Source of the DNA: Cylindrotheca closterium
Taxonomy: Eukaryota > Bacillariophyta > Bacillariophyceae > Bacillariales > Bacillariaceae
Direction of reading: 5' to 3'
Assembly: GCA_933822405.4 (NCBI GenBank)
Contig: CAKOGP040001978.1
Coordinates: 1 to 12,162 of the forward strand
Length of the DNA: 12,162 nucleotides
Part shown: positions 1-7,851 of the stretch, in pieces
Position numbering within the stretch: the stretch's first letter is position 1
Layout: every line of letters starts with the position of its first letter
Position numbers and translations under genes: made by a program
Notes under the pieces: model-generated
What the model was told of the DNA's origin: nothing
Databases searched by the model: none
What the model saw: the letters and a program-made list of their open reading frames with translations, nothing else

Positions 1-1175
1 GTTGCCGAGGGGTCATTGGCCCGCTGAGCTGGGGCAGGTGACTTCCCCACAACCACTTCAGTAGGAGGTTGGTCCGAATTCGATGGTGCAGAAAAGTCTG
101 GAGCCGACTCAACGGACTCCGACCCATTGTTGTCGGACCAATAAGCAAACTCGCCGTTGACTGGTTTATTGGTGGGGCTAATTACCGATGGACCCGTTGT
201 GTCCATCATCCCCAAATCATCCTTATCGGGGGCAATAGAGTCGCGAACTGGTTTTGGAGTGGCATCCGGAAAGAACCCTCGCGCAGGTGAGCGAGGGTCA
301 ATTGGAGCTGATTTGCGTTCCGTTGATGGGTCCAGATTGCGCTCACGTTTTCGGCCCTTGGCTGCTGAGCGACGCTCAGCCAATTCCGTTACTACCGTCG
401 TCGTGTCAGGGTCGGTCCACGGGTGGCCTAGAAGTTCAACCGCAATGGCCCACACTTTAGCCAGAGGACGTAGTTCCAGTAGTAAACGAGGCTCAACCTC
501 CAAAGTAAAATCCCAATACCGATTGAAAAAATTAGTCTCCTCCATCGGGTCATCCAACGGAAAAATCACCAGAGGATCCTGAACCGCCAGCCCAAGAATC
601 AGTCCTCGGACATAGACGACGAGCTCCCGATCGTTTCCAATAAATTTGTCCCTGATGTCTCGGTCAAGCGCAGCTCGAATGCGTTGTTTGACCAAGTTCC
701 AGTCCCCATCACAAATCTGTAGTAGCTTCTCGGCTGCTTCCTCCCAGGATTCAGTCGCCGGAGGGTCTAGGAAATTTTCAGAATACCCTTTGCACCAAGG
801 CTAGTGGAAATCGGGCTCGTTCTCCCATGCCAAGAACAGCTTGTTTCCAAAGACCACTTCTTTTTTATTGTTGCGTTGACCACGAGCACGGTGGATTGTG
901 CATAAATAGGCAAGGGTTTGCAGGTTCCACTGAGACAAATTGATGTTCTGGACAATGCGATCGTACTTCAGTGGATTCTCGACCTCCTCCATCTCGGTGT
1001 CGCTGTTGTTGTTGACGATTGGAGGGTCCAAATTGTCGGATTCCTTTTTCGATCGAATTTTGGCGGTTTCGGCTCGGCTTTTTTGCGACAAACTGATGCG
1101 ACCCTGAGTAAGAGCAGTAGAATTAACAGGTTTAGCAGCAATTGCCACTTTCTTGTTGTTCTTCGACTTTCCCAT
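1..1175 (-). pseudogene. Unrecognised protein gene, partial at the left edge, with one in-frame TAG
   Basis: I do not recognise this protein. Reading leftward, an ATG at 1175-1173 in a good context (ACAATGG) opens 124 codons, ending in TAG at 803-801. The same frame then stays open for 266 more codons to the window edge, so the open frame continues straight across the stop. The first part is basic and Asn/Lys-rich near the N-terminus (MGKSKNNKK), then acidic (DTEMEEVEN). After the stop comes a charged, probably helical region, including EEAAEKLLQICDGDWNLVKQ and a run rich in Leu, Val and Glu. Next is a basic patch (KGRKRERN), then a Ser/Pro/Asp-rich, probably disordered stretch at the edge. 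No good GT-AG intron removing the TAG was found: there is no GTRAGT-like donor between 801 and 1175. It could be a decayed gene, a gag-like retroelement protein, or a gene with a strain-specific nonsense change. Its C-terminus lies outside the window. Confidence 0.5.
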
Positions 1176-1863
1176 TGTCAGTTTTGATGCAAAAAGGAGG
1201 AGCGAGTTTCGTTTTGCTACAGAAAAATGGTGTAGGCGAAGTACCAAAAGTGATGTTTTGAGGACCCGGATATGCGTGTTGTTTTTGTATTTTTGTTTTT
1301 TTGGAATATGTCTGCCCAGAGAGAAATCTCCTGCTCGCATCCATCATGACCATGTATTGTCAGTGGATACTGTACCTTCTGTCATGAAGTCCGTTTCTTT
1401 AGTCCAGTATTCCATATGGATCCTATCTTTCCACTTGTCGAAAATAGGTTTCGGATCCAGTTGACTGACTCTTGAGATCTCGGAAGAATACCAGATAGCG
1501 CAGTGGCAAAACATGGTATCCATTCACCGAGCTGTTGATAACCGTCCATCCAAATTAGGCAAGAGGAGAAGGACTCACCATATGGCTCTTGTGAAGCGTC
1601 GTGTGAGGTCAAAGGTGGTTCATTTTGTCCTTTAACGTGTGTGATCCATCGTTTGTTCTTGCCATACCAATCGGGAAAAATCGACTTACGATCTGTCAAC
1701 GAGACACCTGATGTGTTTCAAAGGCTATTCCAGCATCCTATGATCATCAATGGGACAAAGAGATTGTTTTCATTTATTAGAACTATTCAATGCCTTCTTT
1801 TCATTCACAAAATTGAATCTGGAAAACGAAATAGAATGGTAGCTCTCTTATAATAGTATGCTT
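1176..1863. other. Intergenic region, no convincing gene
   Basis: This 688-bp stretch lies upstream of the broken gene at the left and downstream of the 663-aa membrane protein gene. A T-rich tract at about 1278-1301 sits roughly 100-125 bp upstream of the ATG at 1175 and may be promoter sequence. On the minus strand a 105-codon frame (1699-1382) is open, but it begins with TTG and its first ATG comes halfway through. It has no recognisable domain, so I do not call it a gene. Part of the region (about 1620-1703) resembles a segment near 11481-11535, which may mean an old dispersed repeat. Confidence 0.45.
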
Positions 1864-3855
1864 TTACAAATTGGTGCACACAGGATTCCCCAGTTCTCTA
1901 CAAGTCTTTCCCTCTGATTCCACCATTTGATTGCAAAAACCCGCGACATCGCCATCCACACAACTGGGGAGGAAATTACCAACAAAGTTTTCGGATGGAC
2001 AACCCGGTCCATCGCAGCAAGTGCAAGCCAAGAATTCCGCATCGGTACAGGAACCTTCCACCTGGCAGAGCACTTGGGAGTTGATGAATTGGGCGACTGG
2101 TTTGGTGCTGGCGATCTTATTGCAAGATGTCTCATCGATGCACAAAACATAAGATTGGTCAAACTCAGAGGACATGCATTGCGATGGTCCACATAACACT
2201 TGACAATCTCTGACTGTTTTTTGATTGCATTCGTACTCGGTGGAGAAGCAATCGATGGCCACATTGGTGCTGGGTTCTTTTCCCGTCAGCAAGGTACAAA
2301 AGTCAAATCTTGGAACGGTGGGTGAGTCGGAAGGAAAGGACGAAGGGATCGCCGATGGCGAAGGAGATGGATCCGGAGCAAAACAAGTGCACTCCGGTGG
2401 GCTGGGAAGGGGAACGGGGGACGATAGCACATCGTCTGGGTTCTCGAGTTTGAGTACATCCAATTCGGCCTTGGTGATTTGGGAGAGCCCGGTCATTTGG
2501 AATCGAATGGTTCCATCTTGTTGGTAGTAGACCGAAAAGGCATCGGGAAGGGAAGAAATGGTAGGCTGGAAGTACTCTTGAGTCTTGGAGTGAAACTGTG
2601 GATTTTCCCCGCTGATGATACGGTAAGGAACCTTGGCCTTCCAACTCATAATGTCACCGCCGTGAGTACTCATCCCCATGTCCAAGCTATTCCAAGATCC
2701 TGGAGATGATGGTTGATTCTCCACATCATAATATTGCATGCCCACGTACGGAACGGGAGCATAGAACTCGGCCTGTTCAAAGGTAGCCGGCATGTTGGGC
2801 ACTCTGGAACGATCCACAACTGAAGATGGCAAAATGTAGAACTCCTTGGCGTGATCGGATGTCTGTGTCAACTCACAAGCTCGGACAATGCCAGGCATTT
2901 GAACGTTACTCTGCTCTTTGCAAGCGAGGTAGACCACTCGATCTTCCGGTCTCACCCTGAAAAATGAAATATCATAGTGTGGATGCGCATAATTACGTGG
3001 ATAGGCCCCACATGGATGCCAATCTAGACTGATGTGCTGAAAACCGGTGGAGTTCCAAACATAATCGGAAAGACGCTTAAAAAACTTGCGGGGTTCTCGA
3101 AAGTCACGTCCATCAAGGTCGTGGATTTTGGTGCTTTCAAAAGTTTGACAACTTCCATCATAGTTGTCCGGTCCCATGGGTAGGTTTTCGTTGTGTTGGA
3201 ATTCCAAGACAAATTCGTAGACACCTTGTTCATTGACAGTGAAGGAGTGTTGAGCACCAAATTGTGCCAAAGCGTTCACGTCGTCGCCGTTATCTTCCTC
3301 GCCCAACACTGACAACAGTTCGGAATCCGCAGAAGGTTGAGAAGAGGACGTGGGAGAGGAAGTAGTAGGATTGGTGGAGGGAATCTCAGAAGGCTTGTAC
3401 GTAATTGTTGGGCGGGGTGAACCCGTTGGTCGAGTGTCAATAGTGGGCGGAAACGTCGGTGGATTGACTGGATTAAAGGACGGACTTTGCGATGCACTTG
3501 GAGCAAAGGTGGATCCAATATTCGCTTCGTTTTGATCTTTGAGGACCAAAATGATTCCAGCAATCAAAGCCCCAATAATCAAACAACAACAACAAAGAAG
3601 ACAGATTCCAAACAATATCTTGCGACAGCGATCTCGGTCAGGATTGCGGTACTTGACGGAGTTTGACTTGCGCGTGGCGTAAATGCTGTAGTCGACTTCG
3701 TTTTCCTCTCCACGGACTCCTGTTCGTCCCGTGTAATCGTAGTCGGGTTCATCATAGTAGTAGTCGGGTTGAGGTTCAGGAGGTTCCTCGTAAGCTACAA
3801 GACTCGTCGCCTCGGGCTGGGAGTTGTAAGGTGGCTGTCCTTGTTGGTGTGCCAT
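1864..3855 (-). CDS. Single-pass membrane protein with Ser/Pro/Thr-rich stalk and Cys-rich C-terminus (663 aa)
   Basis: The start is the ATG at 3855-3853; codons upstream in frame offer only a non-ATG start. The N-terminal tail (residues 1-79) is rich in Pro, Tyr and Asp and ends in a basic stretch (RNPDRDRCRK). One membrane segment follows at about 80-106, containing a CCCC cluster. The basic side suggests a type II topology, tail in the cytosol and bulk outside. Residues 115-177 are a Ser/Thr/Pro stalk. A folded domain spans about 195-465. It contains DWHPCGAYP (278-286), HPHYDISFF (291-299) and APVPYVGMQYYD (366-377), which recall the bacterial DUF5602/TTHB210-like family; this is a memory-based similarity. 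A second Pro/Ser linker (478-515) leads to a C-terminal domain with 18 cysteines after residue 516, probably disulfide-bonded. Such Pro/Ser-rich, Cys-rich surface proteins are common in diatoms and often sit in the cell envelope. The frame is intact, intronless, and ends in TAA. The exact function is unknown. Confidence 0.85.
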   Translation of the reverse strand: MAHQQGQPPYNSQPEATSLVAYEEPPEPQPDYYYDEPDYDYTGRTGVRGEENEVDYSIYATRKSNSVKYRNPDRDRCRKILFGICLLCCCCLIIGALIAGIILVLKDQNEANIGSTFAPSASQSPSFNPVNPPTFPPTIDTRPTGSPRPTITYKPSEIPSTNPTTSSPTSSSQPSADSELLSVLGEEDNGDDVNALAQFGAQHSFTVNEQGVYEFVLEFQHNENLPMGPDNYDGSCQTFESTKIHDLDGRDFREPRKFFKRLSDYVWNSTGFQHISLDWHPCGAYPRNYAHPHYDISFFRVRPEDRVVYLACKEQSNVQMPGIVRACELTQTSDHAKEFYILPSSVVDRSRVPNMPATFEQAEFYAPVPYVGMQYYDVENQPSSPGSWNSLDMGMSTHGGDIMSWKAKVPYRIISGENPQFHSKTQEYFQPTISSLPDAFSVYYQQDGTIRFQMTGLSQITKAELDVLKLENPDDVLSSPVPLPSPPECTCFAPDPSPSPSAIPSSFPSDSPTVPRFDFCTLLTGKEPSTNVAIDCFSTEYECNQKTVRDCQVLCGPSQCMSSEFDQSYVLCIDETSCNKIASTKPVAQFINSQVLCQVEGSCTDAEFLACTCCDGPGCPSENFVGNFLPSCVDGDVAGFCNQMVESEGKTCRELGNPVCTNL

Positions 3856-4399
3856 TGTATTTGGTTTCTTGAGTTGTACCGATAAGCAAGAGAAGAAGAG
3901 AAACGAACACAAATACAGGTTTGGACCACTCGGAGGTACCAGGTACCTACCGGTACCGATACAGCAGGTGCTGAGATTTTTTGCATTTTGGGGATGACTG
4001 TGACTTTCGTAGTGTACACGTGTACCGTGCGACAGATTGTTGTCGCATCAGTGTCTCACGAAGACCATAAAACATAGTATCGGGGTGCTACCTGCTACTT
4101 ATTGGTTATTGGTACCAGGTACTGTACAGTGTACCTTGTACCACCGTTGGGGTCTAAAGAAAATGATGCTCTACAGTATGCTCAGCTCAACTTACTCGGA
4201 TGCTCATCTCACTACAAAAGTCGATTCTGTCGTAGCCCTTGAGTGGGCTAGCATGCCCATCCTGTCTGCTTTGTTTGTGCACCTTTAATGTCCATTGTCC
4301 ATTGTATCGTTCAGGCGCCCATGTTGATCATCATGATACGGACAAAATCGCAATAACTCGTCACTCTCCCATCCCACGATGAATGATTGACTGAAGCAA
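3856..4399. other. Intergenic region between two minus-strand genes
   Basis: This 544-bp gap lies downstream of the HAD hydrolase gene and upstream of the 663-aa membrane protein gene. It holds the GTAC cluster annotated separately, plus a short direct repeat around 4290-4304 (GTCCATT twice in tandem). Plus-strand frames here start at non-ATG codons, carry no domain and are rejected. Confidence 0.6.
3936..4141. promoter_or_regulatory. Cluster of ten GTAC motifs upstream of the membrane protein gene
   Basis: GTAC occurs at 3936, 3943, 3953, 4014, 4022, 4112, 4119, 4124, 4131 and 4138, ten times in 206 bp where chance would give about one. Most copies extend to GGTACC or GTACC. The right-hand group is spaced 7, 5, 7 and 7 bp and includes the perfect palindrome ACTGTACAGT (4121-4130). 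The group lies 81-286 bp upstream of the ATG at 3855, where promoter elements are expected. A cis-regulatory role is inferred; a decayed simple repeat is the alternative. Confidence 0.45.
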
Positions 4400-5446
4400 T
4401 CATTGACTCGCTCCACAAGCAGCCAGAAAATTTGGATCATTCATTCCATCTTCTAGTACCACGGGCTCCCATTTTCCAGGGATAGTCTCTCCTGCCTGCA
4501 CTCTTAATTTTTCTGCCGAGTAGGACCCAGTCGCTACGGCAACCATACCAACGCAAAGATTATCCTCACCTCCTTTCAGTGTTTCGCTAAATGCCTTGGC
4601 AGCCAATACGTCAGCAGGAGCATCTCCCACGTGTACAACTCTTTCCAATTGTTTCGTTGGTTCATCCTGGAGCAAAGATCGGCATCTTTCAGTAGCAATA
4701 GCAATCTGCTCTCCTCTGTCCAAGTGATTTCGCGCAATATCGTCAATATTCCCGCTACAAAAGTCGGATCCAAAGCCACCCAAAAATGCAATATCTTCGG
4801 TACCAGGCCATGTTTTCTGCATCGGACTGGGAGGGCTTAGGGCTTGTGTATCCCAAACTCCAACGGCCCTCATCTTTAGGCGGGCAATTCCCTCCACATT
4901 TCCAGTTACCAGCCCGCACATGACCTCATCGTTAATTTGGGATAGTGTCTTCAACTGATCCAGCACACCTGGAAGCGGGGAAATGAGGTTGGCGACTTCT
5001 TCGTCGGAGCAAGCAGACATGTACTCAAACATGCATTGGAAGATTTGCTCCAGTTTCGGATAGGATACATCCGTGTCTATTCCAAGCGTTGCCTTGGCCA
5101 ATCGAAGAGATATCAAACCATCCGTGCTACCATGATACAAATCTTGAAGCATTGTCAGCACCAAGAACCACAGTATCAGCAAAAGCGAGAGGTCACTGAA
5201 GTACATCCTCAAGTCCAATATTTACTTACTACCTGGCAAGGCTTTCGCTACGGGCGTCACAGATTTCCCATCGCCCAAAATAGTGCCAACCGCATGGGAG
5301 AAAGCTTTGGCATGCGCCGATTCTGCTGCTGCCTGACCTGATCCTTTTACCAAAGTGCCATCCACATCAAAGGTGATCAAGGTAAACGCGTTTGTTTGGA
5401 CTGATACTAGTAGAAGTCCAATAGTAAACAACCACTGGACGCTCAT
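4400..5446 (-). CDS. HAD-superfamily (subfamily IA) phosphatase-like hydrolase with signal peptide, two exons (318 aa)
   Basis: Exon 1 runs 5446-5233 and exon 2 5142-4400, joined across a 90-bp intron. HAD hydrolases transfer a phosphoryl group through an aspartyl intermediate, and all core motifs are visible. Motif I is DVDGT (nucleophile D27, acid D29). Motif II is TGN (151-153) after a beta strand. Motif III is K161 in ARLKMRAVG. Motif IV is GDAPADV (D245, D249). The order and the GGFGSD segment resemble phosphoglycolate phosphatase-type HAD proteins, but the substrate is not determined. The chosen ATG (5446) gives a hydrophobic signal peptide (about 5-20) ending TNA-FTL. The Phe just after the likely cleavage site recalls the diatom ASAFAP plastid-targeting motif. 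The mature enzyme starts almost immediately, so a transit peptide would be very short; secretion or ER residence is equally possible. The only upstream in-frame start candidate is a GTG at 5491. The gene ends in TGA. A MULE lies about 220 bp upstream. Confidence 0.82.
5143..5232 (-). other. Predicted spliceosomal intron of the HAD gene
   Basis: The two HAD exon frames join in phase 1 by removing 5232-5143 (90 nt, donor GTAGTA after CCAG) or 5229-5143 (87 nt, donor GTAAGT). The acceptor is GCTTCAAG at 5143. A CTGAC branch-point candidate lies at 5158-5154, about 12 nt before the acceptor. The size fits short algal introns. The nearby TAG at 5127 is out of phase as an acceptor. Splicing restores a continuous HAD fold reading into YHGSTDGLI. 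Confidence 0.75.
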
Positions 5447-5546
5447 AATGATACTAACTTTCCAACCCACAGTACGTTGTGAATGGATCACTGGAGATTG
5501 TAATACCGGTATATGATGAGCAATATTTTATACCTACAGTTAAGAG

Positions 5547-5617
5547 TTTTTTTTTTAGAGAAACACCCCCTTAACCGATCGGGGGTCAGATAGCCCCCTA
5601 GGGGGCTATCCCCCCCC
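5547..5617. repeat. T10 tract followed by G/C-run palindromes
   Basis: A run of ten T at 5547-5556 is followed by alternating C and G runs: C5 at 5566-5570, G5 at 5581-5585, C5 at 5594-5598, G5 at 5601-5605 and C7 at 5611-5617. Positions 5589-5610 form a perfect 22-bp palindrome with GATAGCCCCC as its left arm and no loop. The tract lies between the HAD gene and the left MULE repeat. It could extrude a cruciform, or be the remnant of a small inverted-repeat element or an excision scar. Confidence 0.6.
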
Positions 5618-5666
5618 AAACTTCAACTTCAAGCAATGGATGACTATGATAAAAGACGAATTTACC

Positions 5667-5742
5667 GCTGCGGATCAAGCACATTATATTTACCAAAAGA
5701 CACCGGCCCGGTCCGTCTGACCTCCACCTCCAACAGGTCGCT
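5667..5742. repeat. MULE left terminal inverted repeat
   Basis: These 76 bp are the reverse complement of 11288-11363 with 71 matches. Five mismatches fall in three single sites and one AT/TA swap near the outer end. The longest uninterrupted match includes GCCGGTGTCTTTTGGTAAAT as read on the minus strand. The inner end borders the 5' region of the accessory gene. MULE repeats usually hold transposase binding sites and promoters; that role is inferred here. Confidence 0.92.
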
Positions 5743-6215
5743 GGAGAAGTGGAAGGAGCAATTGGGCCTTGAACAAAATTCCAAATTCCATTATAAAAAT
5801 TAATTCCAAATTTATCGCAAGCACGTGCTATCGACTGTAACGACCAACGGTGAACATGCCCGCTTCCTCGCAGAAACACAAAAACACAACAGCAAAGACA
5901 CAAAAACATTTTTTCCACCAAAACATCAACTACATGAGCAAACTGATGCTTTGACCCCCCTGCCTCTTTGTGGTCTCAACCCAGTCAACAAATCGAACGC
6001 TTCCGTTTCTTCACATCTGTAGTAGGCTAGTGGCATTCCACACTCCTCAGAGACAGGTTCCTTCATCCGCTTCTGCATCCTGAGCTTTTTGCACAACTGT
6101 TCCTCAACTTTCATTGCGCAAAGTGACAAATAGTGTGCACCATAAAAGGCCCATTGTGTCGTGCCAAGTCCTCGCTTTTATAAGGTTGGAGATTTGGTGC
6201 ATTGAAGTAAATAAG
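5743..6215. other. Subterminal region and probable leader of the MULE accessory gene
   Basis: This 473-bp stretch separates the left inverted repeat from the accessory gene ATG. AATTCCAAATT occurs twice, at 5777-5787 and 5802-5812, with an AT-rich TATA-like segment (TTATAAAA, about 5791-5798) between the copies. A second TATA-like TTTTATAAGG lies at about 6176-6185, only 30-40 bp before the ATG. A 33-codon ATG frame (from 5857) could be an upstream ORF. I found no convincing intron or additional exon. Confidence 0.45.
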
Positions 6216-7823
6216 ATGACAGGACCGTCTACAGGAAGGGATGCTACTGCTGGTACTACAGCAAAGAAGAAAAGGAAGCCCAGGGAGACTGTGGTCCCTC
6301 CACAAATGAGCACCCGTTCCAAGTCAAAACAAAAGACCCAAATCAACCAGTCTCCCGGTGCCACTCTTGTTGACTGGTATAAAATGAGGAATGCACATCA
6401 GCCTGATGCCGAAAAATTTGTCAGCAAGCTCAAGTCCAAATATTTCACAATAGAGGGAAATGATTCTTATCTAAATTGGCAAGTTTTTGGAGGTTTTGCT
6501 GGGGCATGCTTCAATGCCCCGCCGTCCAACGTATGCTTCTTGAATGGATTGCTAGATCAAGGGCCCAACAAAATCGGACCAGCAGCGAATGGATTGCTAG
6601 ATGAAGAGCAAAAAAAAATCAGTCCAGTAGAGAAAGGTGCACCTGCCGCCACAATAATGCGTGAAGACGGGGCACCCTTAGATTATTGGAAGCCATCCTC
6701 TCCAACAAGAAGGAGAAGAGACATTGATAATGGTGAGCAAAGTTGGGCGCAGCAGTTGAGAATGAAGAGGGAGTTGCAACCTTTCATGGCAGGGAAAGAG
6801 TCTGAAGAGGTGGGAGAAAACTTTAATGAATTTCTGACAGGTCTTGACAAAATGTTACAACCCAAAGCACACAAAGAATCAAAGAAGCAGTTCAAAGCTC
6901 GAACTGAAAAGGCTCGAACCTCCTACCAAAAGAAACTGAAGGAACACTATGGTGATGTAGACCACAATGCATCCGAATTGTTAAAGAAATACAACATCGA
7001 GGAGCCAAATGCACACAAGTCCAAACCAGGCGAAATTTGGAAGATTCGGTATGAGCCACGCAACGCAGAGAAATCTTTACCTACCTTTACAATATTCCTG
7101 GGATCTCAAAAAAAGAACAAGAGTTCCATCTCTAACGTAACAGTTGGTTATGTCAAATACTATCTTGGCAGTGGATTTGTAGACAGATGCATTGCTTATG
7201 GAGAAAGGTGTTCGGAAAGGGGACTCAATCAACCGGCATTCTTTGTGCCACTTGGAGACAGCAACACTGATGTCGCACCTGACCATTGCCTTGTACAATT
7301 TAAAGACAATGGGGACCGGTTGAAGACTCTTCCATATGTGCAAGGAGCAAACGATTGCTGCCTTGGTTTTTCTTTTGCCAATGCTCTGCACCACTTGAAT
7401 TTTCAAACAGAGGGCTATGGCCTATATCAGCAATCACACGATTTGAGTGGCTTTGATGCAATCACTCAATTGAAATGGCTCTCACATTGGGTGCGGCGCT
7501 CTGTTAGAGGTGTGAATCCATCATCTGTTCAGAAGTGCAAGGACAATTGTGATGGGATGGTTGGGGTTGCCAACTGTATCAAATTCTTACAACAACAGGA
7601 GCTAGTTGTGTTTGTTCCGAAAGCGAAGGATGGGACCAACACTCATGCAGTGACATTCTTCAATGGATTGATATTTGATTCCACCCAGAAGTATGCCATG
7701 AAACTATCTCCGGATGCATTAGACTTTATAGCCGGAACTTGTGGCTTTGCAGGCATTTGGCGTTCCCGTCTTTTCACCTTTACCAACGAGCTAAAAAAAG
7801 GTCAACTAAAGATCGATGGGTAA
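6216..7823 (+). CDS. MULE-encoded accessory protein, putative cysteine-peptidase-like C-terminus (535 aa)
   Basis: No family is recognised with certainty. The ATG at 6216 (AATAAGATGA) is the first true ATG of the frame; upstream codons could start only at TTG. The N-terminus is basic with an SV40-like nuclear signal (KKKRKPR, 17-23), and SPTRRRRD lies further on. Residues 110-139 are a diverged tandem repeat of 15 residues (NGLLD...). A Lys/Glu-rich, probably coiled helical part follows at about 215-275. The C-terminal third looks like a papain-fold peptidase core: Q376-G-A-N-D-C381-C382 followed by a helix (FSFANALHHL), then H477 (THAVTFF) and D488 (LIFDST). This Gln, Cys, His, Asp order matches papain-like enzymes, but the assignment is by eye. 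It lies inside the MULE, convergent with the transposase, so it may aid transposition, target choice or host-silencing escape. It is not recognisably MURB. A captured host gene is an alternative. The frame is intact and ends in TAA. Confidence 0.8.
   Translation: MTGPSTGRDATAGTTAKKKRKPRETVVPPQMSTRSKSKQKTQINQSPGATLVDWYKMRNAHQPDAEKFVSKLKSKYFTIEGNDSYLNWQVFGGFAGACFNAPPSNVCFLNGLLDQGPNKIGPAANGLLDEEQKKISPVEKGAPAATIMREDGAPLDYWKPSSPTRRRRDIDNGEQSWAQQLRMKRELQPFMAGKESEEVGENFNEFLTGLDKMLQPKAHKESKKQFKARTEKARTSYQKKLKEHYGDVDHNASELLKKYNIEEPNAHKSKPGEIWKIRYEPRNAEKSLPTFTIFLGSQKKNKSSISNVTVGYVKYYLGSGFVDRCIAYGERCSERGLNQPAFFVPLGDSNTDVAPDHCLVQFKDNGDRLKTLPYVQGANDCCLGFSFANALHHLNFQTEGYGLYQQSHDLSGFDAITQLKWLSHWVRRSVRGVNPSSVQKCKDNCDGMVGVANCIKFLQQQELVVFVPKAKDGTNTHAVTFFNGLIFDSTQKYAMKLSPDALDFIAGTCGFAGIWRSRLFTFTNELKKGQLKIDG
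6543..6632 (+). repeat. Two-copy 45-bp tandem duplication within the accessory gene
   Basis: Copies at 6543-6587 and 6588-6632 share AATGGATTGCTAGAT at their starts and an aligned AAAATC block, and have otherwise diverged. The unit is a multiple of three, so it adds 15 residues (110-124 duplicated as 125-139) without breaking the frame. Confidence 0.75.
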
Positions 7824-7851
7824 ACTAAAGGTTGGGGGTCTATTCCTGCCA

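Noticed and set aside
157..582. Plus-strand 141-codon open frame
   Set aside because: It lies antisense to a longer minus-strand frame open from 800 to 1, and its composition (Ser/Arg-rich, no domain) looks like a shadow.
1382..1699. Minus-strand 105-codon open frame
   Set aside because: It begins at TTG, its first ATG is about 50 codons in, and no family is recognisable. A GGTGAGT donor-like site inside it hints at a possible exon, but support is too thin.
4037..4288. Plus-strand 83-codon open frame
   Set aside because: It starts at TTG, runs through the GTAC-rich non-coding region, and has no domain or sensible composition.
5640..5666. Target-site duplication next to the MULE repeats
   Set aside because: No 8-11 bp direct repeat was found between the bases outside 5667 and those outside 11363, so none is claimed.
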